Source: Rhodococcus sp. KRD162
Lineage (GTDB): Bacteria; Actinomycetota; Actinomycetes; Mycobacteriales; Mycobacteriaceae
Direction of reading: 5' to 3'
Length of the DNA: 64,000 nt
Assembly: GCF_017168335.1 (NCBI RefSeq)
Contig: NZ_JABFAU010000013.1
Coordinates: forward strand, 540,172 to 604,171
The notes beneath the pieces were generated by a model. It made no database searches. It saw nothing but the letters and a program-made list of their open reading frames with translations, and was not told the DNA's origin. The stretch's first letter is position 1. Every line of letters begins with the position of its first letter. A program made the translations under genes and the position numbers. Shown in pieces: positions 1 to 8,698 of this stretch.

Positions 1-69
1 CCCCCGCGGCACGATCGCCCAGCTCCGCCGCCGGATCGGAACCCCCGCCACTCGAGCGCCGAACCACCC

Positions 70-1368
70 ATGCGCCCTGCGCCTGGTCGCCCTGCACCGC
101 ACGGGTTCACCGCGGAAGACGCCGAGTTCATCAGGCGCGACGGCAGGCCCCCCGCCGGAGCCGAAGGTTCGGCTGCCCCGCCGCGGGCGTGGTCTCTCGC
201 CCCCGAACCCCGGTCGGCTCAGTCGGGTACACCGAATTCGACACGTCGATACTCGCGCTCCTCCGAGGAGCGCGGTTCCGAGTACGCGCCCCGTCAGGAG
301 CCGGAACCGTTCGCCGACCGCACGCCGCAACCGGCCCCCTCACAACGAGCGCTTCGACGACCTGAACCGCCTCGGCCACAACGTGATTCACGCCCCCCGA
401 AAGCCGCCAAGCCACGTAGACGCAGGCATTGGGGTCGACGTTTCCTGATCGTGCTGCTGATCCTCGTACTGGGGATCGGCGGCGTCGTCTACTACGTCGA
501 CAGCTCACTGACGCGGGTGGACGCACTCAGCTCCTACCCTGGCCGCGTCGGCGACACACCGGGCACCAATTGGCTGCTCGTCGGATCGGATTCACGCGCC
601 GGCCTGACGCCGGAGCAGGAAGCCGATTTGGCCACCGGCGGCGAGGTCGGCCCGAGCCGAACCGACACGATCATCCTGATTCACATCCCCGAGGGCGACG
701 GCCCGCCCACGATGGTGAGCCTGCCACGAGATTCGTATGTGTCGATCCCGGGAAACGGCAAGAACAAGCTCAACGCGGCCTTCGCATTCGGTGGACCGCC
801 ACTGCTGGTGCAGACGGTCGAGGAGGCAACCGGGGTGCACATCGATCACTATGCCGAGATCGGTTTCGGCGGCTTCGCCGGGATCGTCGACGCGGTCGGC
901 GGGGTCAACGTGTGCGTGCAGAATGCGATCGACGATCCGTTGGCAGGTATCAACATTCCCGCCGGATGCCAGGATCTCGACGGGTCCGAGGCGCTGGGAT
1001 TCGTCCGGTCCCGCGCCACCGCGTTGGCCGATCTCGACCGGATGAACAATCAACGCGCGTTCATGTCCGCGCTACTCGAAAAGGCCACCAGCGCGTCGAC
1101 TTTCCTCAACCCACTGCGGTTGTGGCCGCTGGTGTCCGATACCGCGTCCTCGTTGAGCGTCGACGACGGAGATCACATCTGGAACCTGGCGATGCTGGCC
1201 TGGGCGATGCGCAGTGGACCGGTGACCACCACGGTGCCGGTCGGCGGATTCGAGGACTCCGACGTCGGAAACGTACTGCTGTGGGACGACACTCGTGCGC
1301 CGGCCTTCTTCGAGGCCATCGCGCAGGATCGTGAGATTCCGCCGGACCTGCTGACCGGCGGACCCTGA
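70..1368 (+). CDS. LytR-CpsA-Psr (LCP) family cell-wall ligase
   Basis: LCP proteins transfer undecaprenyl-phosphate-linked glycopolymers, such as arabinogalactan in mycolata, onto peptidoglycan on the outer face of the membrane. The protein has a Pro/Arg-rich cytoplasmic region (about residues 1-118), one membrane segment at about 125-143, and an LCP domain at about 165-345. The domain carries the GSDSRAG segment, SRTDTIIL, SLPRDSYV with the conserved Arg, and the late RSRATALADLDR motif with its conserved Arg and Asp. At 432 aa it matches the single-domain family. The frame is open all the way to base 1, so the true start could lie further left; the ATG at 70 is the first visible one. Family sure, exact polymer substrate unknown. 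Confidence 0.9.
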   Translation: MRPAPGRPAPHGFTAEDAEFIRRDGRPPAGAEGSAAPPRAWSLAPEPRSAQSGTPNSTRRYSRSSEERGSEYAPRQEPEPFADRTPQPAPSQRALRRPEPPRPQRDSRPPKAAKPRRRRHWGRRFLIVLLILVLGIGGVVYYVDSSLTRVDALSSYPGRVGDTPGTNWLLVGSDSRAGLTPEQEADLATGGEVGPSRTDTIILIHIPEGDGPPTMVSLPRDSYVSIPGNGKNKLNAAFAFGGPPLLVQTVEEATGVHIDHYAEIGFGGFAGIVDAVGGVNVCVQNAIDDPLAGINIPAGCQDLDGSEALGFVRSRATALADLDRMNNQRAFMSALLEKATSASTFLNPLRLWPLVSDTASSLSVDDGDHIWNLAMLAWAMRSGPVTTTVPVGGFEDSDVGNVLLWDDTRAPAFFEAIAQDREIPPDLLTGGP

Positions 1369-1400
1369 GGCACTCACCGCACCGGTATAGGTTGGGGTTC

Positions 1401-1961
1401 ATGACATCGCCGTCTGCCCCGTCCACCGCGACTTCCGGTGGGTCGTTTCACGATCTGCTCCGAGCTCAGGTTCGCCACGAGTTCACCGCATCCCAGCAGT
1501 ACGTCGCGATTGCGGTGTGGTTCGACCGTAACGATCTGCCTCGGCTGGCCGCGCGCTTCTATGCCCAGTCCGCCGAAGAGCGTCGGCACGCGATGATGAT
1601 GATTCGGTTCCTCATCGACAACCGGCTCGACGTCGACGCGTCGGGCATCGACGATGTCGTCACCGATTTCTCGTCGGTGGTCGAACCGGTGGAACTGGCG
1701 CTCCAGCAAGAACTGTCGGTGACCGATCGGATCTCCGCGCTCGCGCATGCGGCTCGGTCCGAGGGTGACTACATCGGCGAGCAGTTCACCCACTGGTTTC
1801 TCACCGAGCAGGTCGACGAGGTCGCCGCGATGCGCACTCTGCTCACCGTGGTGCGCCGGGCCGGATCGAATCTGTTCGACATCGAGCAGTACGTCGCCCG
1901 CGAGATGGGCGGCTCGGTGACCCGAGCCACCAATGCCCCCGCAGAGGCGGGAAGCGCGTAG
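1401..1961 (+). CDS. Ferritin-like iron storage protein (first of two)
   Basis: Non-haem ferritin that oxidises Fe(II) and stores it in a 24-subunit shell. Ferroxidase residues visible are Glu27, Glu59 and His63 (in the AEERRHAMM segment), then the helix-C/D pattern EGDYIGEQFTHWFLTEQ. The ATG at 1401 is preferred over an upstream in-frame TTG at 1392 because family members begin close to this point. It lies 32 bases after the LCP gene, and the short leader contains TATAGGT, which could be a -10 element. It is a clear paralogue of the BfrB-type gene just downstream, more diverged from the usual mycolata BfrB, with a Trp (AVWFD) where the paralogue has Tyr. Confidence 0.9.
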   Translation: MTSPSAPSTATSGGSFHDLLRAQVRHEFTASQQYVAIAVWFDRNDLPRLAARFYAQSAEERRHAMMMIRFLIDNRLDVDASGIDDVVTDFSSVVEPVELALQQELSVTDRISALAHAARSEGDYIGEQFTHWFLTEQVDEVAAMRTLLTVVRRAGSNLFDIEQYVAREMGGSVTRATNAPAEAGSA

Positions 1962-2002
1962 TCTTCGGCCCTGCTCAGAGCGGACAATTAGGATTCACTG
2001 TA

Positions 2003-2021
2003 TTAGGCAACGTTCGCCTCA
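2003..2021 (+). promoter_or_regulatory. Probable IdeR/DtxR iron box upstream of bfrB
   Basis: TTAGGCAACGTTCGCCTCA matches about 12 of 19 positions of the actinobacterial IdeR consensus, with both outer half-sites (TTAGG and CCT-A) kept. Partial repeats of the same half-site occur on each side (TTAGGAT near 1988 and TTAAGGTTC near 2022), recalling the tandem IdeR boxes in front of mycobacterial bfrB. In mycobacteria IdeR-Fe activates bfrB; here this is inferred from sequence alone. Confidence 0.55.
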
Positions 2022-2073
2022 TTAAGGTTCCACTTGGATGACAAGGGCCTCTGACCAGGCATATTGTCCTTCC

Positions 2074-2628
2074 ATGAGCTCTGACATCAAGGAAACCAGC
2101 CACACGAAATTCCATGCCCTGCTTCGTGACCAGATTCGCAACGAGTTCAACGCCTCGCAGCAGTACATCGCCACCGCTGTCTACTTCGCGAATGTCGATC
2201 TGCCGCAGCTGGCCAAGCACTTCTACGCGCAGTCGGTCGAAGAACGCAATCACGCCATGATGATCGTGCAGTACTTCCTCGATCGCGACATCACCGTCGA
2301 GCTGACCGGCGTCGACGCATCGAAGTCCGTCTTCACCGATCCCCGTGAGGCAATCGCTCTGGCGCTGGCCCAGGAAGAGACCGTCACCGAGCAGATCATC
2401 ACCCTGGCGAGCACCGCGCGCGAGGAGGGCGACTACCTCGGCGAGCAGTTCATGCAGTGGTTCCTCAAGGAGCAGGTCGAAGAAGTTGCCAGCATGAAGA
2501 CCCTGCTCAACATCGCCGATCGCGCGGGCCACAACTTGTTCGATCTCGAGCAGTTCGTCGCCCGCGAGATGAACACCGCCGTGACCGTCGACGCAGGCGC
2601 ACCGACGGTCGCCGGCGGATCGCTCTGA
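2074..2628 (+). CDS. bfrB: Bacterial ferritin BfrB
   Basis: Non-haem ferritin storing iron under iron-replete conditions. Ferroxidase centre residues Glu24, Glu57 and His60 are visible, and long stretches such as DLPQLAKHFY and EERNHAMM are typical of mycobacterial BfrB. The ATG at 2074 gives 184 aa, close to the roughly 181 aa of mycobacterial BfrB. An earlier in-frame ATG at 2038 would add 12 residues that have no counterpart in BfrB proteins I recall. The gene is preceded by an IdeR-like box and followed by a strong stem-loop. Having two adjacent ferritins suggests specialised storage subunits or mixed shells. Confidence 0.93.
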   Translation: MSSDIKETSHTKFHALLRDQIRNEFNASQQYIATAVYFANVDLPQLAKHFYAQSVEERNHAMMIVQYFLDRDITVELTGVDASKSVFTDPREAIALALAQEETVTEQIITLASTAREEGDYLGEQFMQWFLKEQVEEVASMKTLLNIADRAGHNLFDLEQFVAREMNTAVTVDAGAPTVAGGSL

Positions 2629-2668
2629 TCTCACGCCGACGCGAGGCGTGAGTAACTCACGCTCGTAC

Positions 2669-2709
2669 GGGTGGTCGTCGCACACGCACATCGCGATCGA
2701 CGACCACCC
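2669..2709. terminator. Stem-loop terminator between convergent genes
   Basis: A perfect 12-bp inverted repeat (GGGTGGTCGTCG and CGACGACCACCC) separated by 17 bases sits between bfrB on the plus strand and the DUF5926 gene on the minus strand. No long T-run follows, as is common in high-GC actinobacteria. It probably serves both directions. Confidence 0.7.
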
Positions 2710-2754
2710 GACTCACGTTCTGTTGCCGATCTCGGCGCGAGCGGATCCGGCCGA

Positions 2755-3666
2755 TCAGCGCAGCGTGACCTGCCTGCCGCGCAGTCCGTCACGCGAACGC
2801 AGCTGCGCCGCAGTCAACGGAGCATCGACAGCGAGCGCCTGATCGAGCTTGTCACCGAATTCCTTGGTGGGAGCAGCCCATTCGGTGGGGTGCATTTCGG
2901 GATCGAGATCGAACACCGGCACCAGCAGACCGTGGGTGCGGAAAGAACCGGCGTAGCGCGATCCTTCGCCCAGGTGCAGATCTCCCGCAGCGTGGAGTCG
3001 GGCGAGAGCGAGCATCACCTCGTCCTCGCTTTCCGGGCGCACCCAACGGATGTGCGCCTTCTCGCCCGCATCGACCCACCAGGCCGCAACGACGCCGTCC
3101 GCCTCGATCCGCGCCGAGGGCATGATCGCCTGGTTCGCGCGTTCCACCGTGGCAGCGACATCTGGTGCCGGAGTGGCACTTTCGGGAATCCACCAGTTGA
3201 AATCCTGATGGACGGTGATCTCGAGCAATGCGGAGGCGTCGAGCACATCGGTCAATGCGGGAGTGTTCTCGTCCACGGCCGCAGCCTCGAGGGACTCGCC
3301 GGCGGCGGCGGTCGACACCCAGCCCAGAGCGCTACTGATATCTGCGGCAACATCTTTGGACTGTGTCTGCACCTGCAGGCCGACGAATCCTTCGACGGTG
3401 CCCGCGTCCTCGCGCACCAGTGCCGCGACCGCTCCGGGCAGCACGGTCGCCAGGGTCACGGTGCGACCCTCGACCGTGATCGGCGCAGTTGCCGTCGCCG
3501 ACGGGACGAACTCCCGCAGGGCCACCAGATCGCACTCGGCAGCGAGGCCCTCGAACGGGCGCGTCGACGCCGACTCCAGGCTCGCGCGTTCGGCCTCACG
3601 CTGGGCCAGCTTCGCCGCTCGGTTGCTGCCCTGCTTCGGTCCACTGTTTCTTTTGCTCTTACCCAC
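2755..3666 (-). CDS. DUF5926 family protein
   Basis: Conserved actinobacterial protein of unknown function, 303 aa. The basic N-terminus (GKSKRNSGPKQGSNRAAKLAQREAER), here beginning at a GTG at 3666, is the family signature and looks like a nucleic-acid or ribosome-binding tail. The remainder is a soluble alpha/beta region. Longer upstream readings in the same frame run into the neighbouring phosphodiesterase gene and are not used. It lies 10 bases downstream of that gene and is probably co-transcribed with it. I do not know its function. Confidence 0.85.
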   Translation of the reverse strand: MGKSKRNSGPKQGSNRAAKLAQREAERASLESASTRPFEGLAAECDLVALREFVPSATATAPITVEGRTVTLATVLPGAVAALVREDAGTVEGFVGLQVQTQSKDVAADISSALGWVSTAAAGESLEAAAVDENTPALTDVLDASALLEITVHQDFNWWIPESATPAPDVAATVERANQAIMPSARIEADGVVAAWWVDAGEKAHIRWVRPESEDEVMLALARLHAAGDLHLGEGSRYAGSFRTHGLLVPVFDLDPEMHPTEWAAPTKEFGDKLDQALAVDAPLTAAQLRSRDGLRGRQVTLR

Positions 3667-3676
3667 GCCCGAGAAC

Positions 3677-4450
3677 CTACACGTTCTTCGATTCGAGCCA
3701 GGCTCGCGTTCGGCCGGGATGATTCGTGGCGATCCACCCGACACCGAGTTCGCGGCACAGGTCCACGTCCTCTTTCTCGTCGACGGTCCACACGTAACTC
3801 GCCCGGCCCGACGCGGCAGCGCGGTCGATGAGGCCCGGGTGCTCGCGGAGTGCACGAATGGACGGGCCGACCGCGGTGGCACCGACGGTCGTCGCTGCTC
3901 CCCCGCCGAGGTAGTGCGAACTGTCGCCGAGAAGCACTGTCGGGAGCATCGGGGCCGAGCGACGAACTCGCCAGACCGCCGAGGGCGCGAACGACATGAT
4001 GACCGCGCGTGAGTGGTCTGCCGAGGCCGGCGCGCCGATGCCGAACCTGTGCAACTCGGCGAGCACCGCGCTCTCGATCAGCGAGCCGTAGCGCACCGGA
4101 TGCTTGGTTTCGATGAAGAGTTTGACCGGCTTGCTGCTCCAGTCGAGGACGAGGGAGATCAGGTCGCGCAACGTCAGAAGCTCGGCGGGTTCGTCGGGTT
4201 CGCCGTAGTCGAGCTTCGCCAGCTCGGCAAAGTTCATCTCGCTGACGATCCCGGTGCCGTTCGAGGTCCTGTCGACGCGGCGATCGTGCACACACACGAT
4301 ATGGCCGTCCTTGGTCAGCCGAACATCGCACTCGACACCGTCTGCGCCCTCCCGCAGTGCGAGATCGTAGGCGGCGAGAGTGTGTTCCTTCTTCGCGGCC
4401 GACGCCCCTCGATGCGCGACGACGAGCGGACCGCGGCGGTCGGGGCTCAC
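3677..4450 (-). CDS. Glycerophosphodiester phosphodiesterase
   Basis: Hydrolyses glycerophosphodiesters to glycerol-3-phosphate and an alcohol, a step in phospholipid turnover. The family TIM-barrel motifs are visible: AHRGAS near the N-terminus, then ADGVECDVRLTKDG with the metal-binding Glu and Asp, VCVHD with the catalytic His, FIETK, and the late WTVDEKEDV. 257 aa with no signal peptide, so it is predicted to be cytoplasmic. The GTG start at 4450 overlaps the TGA of the upstream DUF4328 gene as GTGA, which implies translational coupling. Confidence 0.92.
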   Translation of the reverse strand: MSPDRRGPLVVAHRGASAAKKEHTLAAYDLALREGADGVECDVRLTKDGHIVCVHDRRVDRTSNGTGIVSEMNFAELAKLDYGEPDEPAELLTLRDLISLVLDWSSKPVKLFIETKHPVRYGSLIESAVLAELHRFGIGAPASADHSRAVIMSFAPSAVWRVRRSAPMLPTVLLGDSSHYLGGGAATTVGATAVGPSIRALREHPGLIDRAAASGRASYVWTVDEKEDVDLCRELGVGWIATNHPGRTRAWLESKNV

Positions 4451-5460
4451 GAGGCCGACACCGCCCCGGGTTCGTGATCGGCGGGCCTGCGTTCGGTACC
4501 AGTGGCGATCACCCAGCGGGTGGGTAGCGCGAGAGTCGATCCTCGCAGCGTGCGGCCTTCGAATCGTCGCATCACCGCCAGAGTCAGCACCGCGGACGCG
4601 GCGGCGACCGCGGCGACGAACGCCGACAGCAGCACTCCGTCGGCCCGAGCTTGCAACGTCCCCTGCAGATTCCACAGCAGTTGGACGATCACCAGCACAT
4701 TGCTGGTGGCCCACACCCCCCACCAGAGGCGAACCAGCGCCAGCTCACGATCGACGTCCGCCTCGCACTCACCCCTGAGGCGTACGACCTCGGTGAGGTA
4801 CACCCCCGGCATCACGATGCGTACCACCGGCAGCATCGACAGCAGCAACATCCGCCGCACCGACCGCGGATCGCTGGAGCCGACCGCGGCGAAGGCATGC
4901 CTGCGTTGCTCGATCAGCCAGCACGACGAACTGATCAGCGCGAACAATCCAACGACGAGCGCGCCCACCTGAGCGAAATACACCAGGGCGTCCGATGCGG
5001 CCAGCGTGATCGGCGAGACCAACCGGGTCCGGTTGTACAGCAGGATTGCGTACCGGAACACTTCGGCGATCGCGGCGAGCCCCAGCAGCAGCGCGGTGAC
5101 GAGGACGAGCGACTGCGCACTGGCGCCATACCGTTCGATGCGACCGACCCGGCGATCGGCCATCGTGTCGCGGGGAGTGTCACGCAGGCCCCACGTAGGC
5201 ATCGTGTCGTAGTGCGGCGTCGGCGTCGGCGTCGGCGACGCGGTTCGCGGTGCACGTGCGGCTCGCGGATTTCCTTCGGCCGGGCGGGCCACCCAGCGGA
5301 AATTTCGCCGATCCTGCGCGGGTGCCCGGGTGGAAACCGGCGAGAGCAGAACCCCGTGGCAGCGGGGACACCACGTGCCCGGCCGTGCGCCGACCGCCCA
5401 GCGAGTGCTGCAGCGGGCGCAGACCTGGAACGCCTGTGCGCGTCCCTGCGGTGCCGTCAT
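4447..5460 (-). CDS. DUF4328 membrane protein with N-terminal zinc ribbon
   Basis: 337 aa. Residues about 14-34 hold two CxxC knuckles (CARC, CPRC), a zinc-ribbon-like module. A Pro/Thr-rich linker follows, then about six membrane segments forming a DUF4328 domain. The ATG directly abuts the TAG of the upstream rhodanese gene, and the stop overlaps the start of the phosphodiesterase gene, so the four minus-strand genes look like one operon. The role is unknown; the ribbon suggests a membrane protein that contacts protein or nucleic acid in the cytoplasm. Confidence 0.8.
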   Translation of the reverse strand: MTAPQGRAQAFQVCARCSTRWAVGARPGTWCPRCHGVLLSPVSTRAPAQDRRNFRWVARPAEGNPRAARAPRTASPTPTPTPHYDTMPTWGLRDTPRDTMADRRVGRIERYGASAQSLVLVTALLLGLAAIAEVFRYAILLYNRTRLVSPITLAASDALVYFAQVGALVVGLFALISSSCWLIEQRRHAFAAVGSSDPRSVRRMLLLSMLPVVRIVMPGVYLTEVVRLRGECEADVDRELALVRLWWGVWATSNVLVIVQLLWNLQGTLQARADGVLLSAFVAAVAAASAVLTLAVMRRFEGRTLRGSTLALPTRWVIATGTERRPADHEPGAVSAS

Positions 5461-5811
5461 CTAGATGATTCTCGGTTCGTGGGAGTCGTCGTCGCGCTGA
5501 ATCGGTCGACCGGATTCCTGCCAGGCCAACATCCCACCGTCGACGTTGATCGCCTCGAATCCGACGCGGTTGAGGTATTCGACGACTCGTGCAGAGCGGC
5601 CACCTGCCTTGCACACCACGTAGACCTCGGTTTGATTGTTCAGCTCACCGGCGCGGGACGGAATGTCTCCCATCGGGATGTGCACGGCGTCGGGAGCGTG
5701 TCCGGCCTGCCACTCCTCGTGTTCGCGCACATCGAGCAGCAGCGCCGTCGCCGGAAAGGGCGCCGGGAGTCGGTCTACGGTCACTGAGGGCGACTGCTCG
5801 GGGTGAGACAC
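5461..5811 (-). CDS. Single-domain rhodanese-like sulfurtransferase
   Basis: 116-aa rhodanese domain that carries sulfane sulfur on a cysteine persulfide. The active-site loop CKAGGRSA (Cys near residue 67) is intact, with the LLDVREHEEWQAGHAPDAVHIP pattern before it and the final GGMLAW segment. It is the first gene of a four-gene minus-strand run and abuts the DUF4328 gene with no spacer. The sulfur acceptor is unknown. Confidence 0.9.
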   Translation of the reverse strand: MSHPEQSPSVTVDRLPAPFPATALLLDVREHEEWQAGHAPDAVHIPMGDIPSRAGELNNQTEVYVVCKAGGRSARVVEYLNRVGFEAINVDGGMLAWQESGRPIQRDDDSHEPRII

Positions 5812-5908
5812 ACCTCGATCTTGTCACGGCGTCGCGCGGGGCTGCCACCCGTGTCCCGAGGGCCGAAGCCGAGGCCGGTTATGACCTATGTCACATCCGT
5901 CACAGAAG

Positions 5909-6028
5909 TTATCCACAGTATCCACAGGTTGATACACAGAATTGGGCCCTGTGCCGGTTTCCATCCACAGGTCAGAGCTCCGAGTCGGACTCGCGGTGTA
6001 TCGAGTACCAACTCGGGTTGTGGATCAA
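5909..6028. other. Cluster of DnaA-box-like motifs
   Basis: This non-coding stretch holds TTATCCACA (5909-5917, a perfect DnaA box), GTATCCACA (5918-5926, directly adjacent), a CATCCACAG motif (near 5962-5970) and TTGATCCACAA on the minus strand (6018-6028). It lies between the divergent ends of the rhodanese promoter region and the 3' end of the DUF2254 gene. No dnaA, dnaN or rpmH is nearby, so this is not the usual oriC context. DnaA titration, regulation by DnaA, or chance are all possible. Confidence 0.45.
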
Positions 6029-6069
6029 TGGTGATTTGACACAGCCTCGGTATGGCGGCTCGTGTGCCG

Positions 6070-7383
6070 CTACGAGGCCGACAGAATCGCCTGTCGGGCG
6101 ACATCGATCTCGCCGCGGCAGAAATCGACATTGACCCGATCTGCCGTCGACGCAGCCTCCGCTGCATCGATCAACGCCAGATGTCGCAGAACCGACTCAC
6201 GGACATCCGTGTCCACCGCCGCGATTCCGATACGACGGGCGAGCATGATCGCCGAGGTCATCGCCACCGGCGCGTCCAGAGCGTAGATTCGCACCGCGTC
6301 GAAGACATCGTCGATCAACTCCGTCAGCGGCAACCTGGTCACGATGAGCCGCACGGTCTGGCCGGAGTCGACCCGGCCCAACCTCGGCGCGGGGCGTCGG
6401 GCCATCGGGACCAGCCCGGTCGCCAACTCGTTGAAGGCATTGTGTGCGGTGTACGGATCGTTGGTTCCGGGCGACAACGCACGCACCGCCATCTCGACCA
6501 ATTGCTGCACCGCGAACTGGATGTCCCGATACGGAGTTCGGGTGATCCCGAACTCCACCGCCTTGCACACCGCCTCCGTGACATCGGCTACCCGCTCCGG
6601 GGGATGAACGCACACCAGCTCTTCACCCTCGACGATATGGTCGCCCGGCCGCACCAGCACTTCCACCAGACAGTCGGCCGACTCCGCGGCCCGCAGCAAT
6701 GCGTTCTCGTCCACACTCAGCACGAACCCGGACTCCGTGCTCACAATCGGCGCACTGTCCGTCCGGGGTGGAACCGCGGGCCTCGAGTTGTCCGGCTGCT
6801 CCTCCGGATACAGCGTGTCCACCACCGCAACCAACTCCGAACGCACCCGAGCCGACAGGGTCGACACCTGGATGGAACGAGCGATGTGATTGATGAAATA
6901 CACCAGCACGGCAACATCGACAACGGCGAGCAGCACCGCGACGTTGACGGCAATATCGGGAACGAACGAACCGTTGTCGATGGTGGCGTCCTGAATCGAT
7001 CGCAGCACCATCAGCGAATAGAGGAACGTCGCCCCGAAGATTCCCAACACGAACTGATTGCCACGGTCGTTCATGAAGTTGCGGACCAGGCGAGGGCCGT
7101 AAGTCGAACTCGCAGTGGCCAACACCGACACCGTGATCGAGAAGGACGTCGCGGCAACGGCCAACATCGAGCCGCCGATCGCGCCGAGGATATCGCGGCT
7201 GCCGCTGGCACCGACGCGGTAGAACAGAGCGCCCCAGACGCCGAGGTCGGCATCGTTGAGAGCTCGATCCAAGAAGATCAAACCCTGCGCGAGCAGCAGC
7301 GCACCGATGCCCAACGCCATCGGCAGAAACCAGAACACATCGGACAGACGTGACAGCTTCATTCTCATTCGATTTCCGTCCAT
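6070..7383 (-). CDS. DUF2254 predicted membrane protein
   Basis: 437 aa. Four membrane segments lie in the first 160 residues (FLPMALGIGALLL; MLAVAATSFSITVSV; FVLGIFGATFLYSLMVL; VAVLLAVVDVAVLVYFI), followed by a long soluble C-terminal domain with a PGTNDPYTAHNAF motif typical of DUF2254. The ATG at 7383 is chosen because GGGCAGGA sits just upstream; ATGs at 7368 and 7362 are alternatives. It is divergent from the permease gene at 7496. Function unknown; DUF2254 proteins are widespread predicted channels or sensors. Confidence 0.85.
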   Translation of the reverse strand: MDGNRMRMKLSRLSDVFWFLPMALGIGALLLAQGLIFLDRALNDADLGVWGALFYRVGASGSRDILGAIGGSMLAVAATSFSITVSVLATASSTYGPRLVRNFMNDRGNQFVLGIFGATFLYSLMVLRSIQDATIDNGSFVPDIAVNVAVLLAVVDVAVLVYFINHIARSIQVSTLSARVRSELVAVVDTLYPEEQPDNSRPAVPPRTDSAPIVSTESGFVLSVDENALLRAAESADCLVEVLVRPGDHIVEGEELVCVHPPERVADVTEAVCKAVEFGITRTPYRDIQFAVQQLVEMAVRALSPGTNDPYTAHNAFNELATGLVPMARRPAPRLGRVDSGQTVRLIVTRLPLTELIDDVFDAVRIYALDAPVAMTSAIMLARRIGIAAVDTDVRESVLRHLALIDAAEAASTADRVNVDFCRGEIDVARQAILSAS

Positions 7384-7495
7384 TCCTGCCCGTGGTGCAC
7401 GCGATCGCGCCCAGGCGTCTAGCGTCACACGCTATGTGACTCCGGCCGCACCGGGCCCATCGAACAGCACCGACCGTGCCACGAAAGGGGAATCG

Positions 7496-8653
7496 ATGAA
7501 CGCTCTCGGTCACGCACTGAGCCTCACCGCTTCCATGGCGTGGAGCATTCTGTGGGCACTGATATTCGGGTTCACCCTCTCGGCCGTCATCCAAGCCGTG
7601 GTGCGCAGATCCACCATCGTGCGCGCTCTCGGCGATCACCGACCACGCACACTGGCAGTGGCCACCGGCTTCGGAATGGCATCGTCCTCGTGCTCCTACG
7701 CGTCGGTTGCGTTGGCCCGCTCACTGTTTCGGCGAGGAGCCGACTTCACAGCCGCGATGGCCTTCGAGATCGCGTCGACCAATCTCGTCATCGAACTGGG
7801 AGTCATCCTCGCCCTGCTCATGGGATGGCAGTTCACCCTCGCCGAATTCATGGCAGGCCCGATCATCATCGTGATCGTCGCGCTGCTGTTTCGCATCGTG
7901 CTGCGCCGGAAAGTGCTCGACGCAGCCGCCGAACAAGCAGACAAGGCACTGGCCGGGTCCATGGAGGGCCATGCGGCGATGGACATGTCCGCGGACGGAG
8001 ACGGCAGCTTCCTCTCGCGTCTGTTCTCCGGCACAGGTGCCACCGCGGTCGCGAACGTGTTCGTCATGGAATGGGCGGCGATCTGGAAAGACCTCCTCGG
8101 CGGCCTGTTGATCGCGGGAGCGATCGGTGCGTGGGTACCGAACAGCTTCTGGCAGGGACTTTTCCTCGAAGATTCATCCCTGCTGTCTGCAGTGTGGGGT
8201 CCGATCATCGGCCCGATCGTCGGCATCTTCAGCTTCGTCTGCTCGGTGGGCAACGTCCCGTTGGCGGTGGTGCTCTGGACGGGCGGAATCAGCTTCGGCG
8301 GCGTGATGGCCTTCATCTTCGCCGATCTGCTCATCCTCCCGATCCTCAACATCTACCGGAAGTACTACGGCATGGCGATGACGGTGCGCATCGTTCTCGT
8401 CTTCTACATCGCGATGGTCGCGACCGGATACATCATCGAGATCGTGTTCTCCGCGTTCGACCTCGTGCCCGACGCCTCCTCGGCCCACCTACCCGACGAG
8501 GGCATCTCCTGGAACTACACGACCTGGCTCAACATCCTCGCGCTGGTGCTGGCCGCAGCGCTGGTGACCCGATTCTTTCGGCAGGGCGGCGCCTCGATGC
8601 TCTCGATGATGGGCGGGAGTCCCTCCGAATCCGACGGTGGCAAGTCCCACTGA
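7496..8653 (+). CDS. ArsP/DUF318-type permease
   Basis: 385-aa polytopic membrane protein with about 8-10 membrane segments in two halves and a central loop rich in Ala, Met and Asp. Each half has a conserved small-residue/Cys motif (SSSCSYASVALA and FVCSVGNVPLA), the signature of the UPF0718/ArsP permease family. Members export organoarsenicals or act in metal/metalloid stress, but many have no known substrate. The start follows GAAAGGGG. No arsenic regulator is adjacent. Family call is firm, substrate is not. Confidence 0.87.
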   Translation: MNALGHALSLTASMAWSILWALIFGFTLSAVIQAVVRRSTIVRALGDHRPRTLAVATGFGMASSSCSYASVALARSLFRRGADFTAAMAFEIASTNLVIELGVILALLMGWQFTLAEFMAGPIIIVIVALLFRIVLRRKVLDAAAEQADKALAGSMEGHAAMDMSADGDGSFLSRLFSGTGATAVANVFVMEWAAIWKDLLGGLLIAGAIGAWVPNSFWQGLFLEDSSLLSAVWGPIIGPIVGIFSFVCSVGNVPLAVVLWTGGISFGGVMAFIFADLLILPILNIYRKYYGMAMTVRIVLVFYIAMVATGYIIEIVFSAFDLVPDASSAHLPDEGISWNYTTWLNILALVLAAALVTRFFRQGGASMLSMMGGSPSESDGGKSH

Positions 8654-8698
8654 TCACGTCGCCGCGAGTGGCCCAGGGCGAGGATTAGTCTGAAAATC

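Noticed and set aside
4651-5787. Long plus-strand frame opposite the DUF4328 and rhodanese genes
   Set aside because: Low-complexity His/Arg/Gln translation, opposite well-supported genes.
5909-6028. Chromosomal origin (oriC)
   Set aside because: Only a few boxes, no AT-rich unwinding region, and no dnaA/dnaN/rpmH nearby.
6052-7353. 433-codon plus-strand frame over the DUF2254 gene
   Set aside because: Composition is Arg/His-rich with no known motif; it is antisense to a clear membrane protein.
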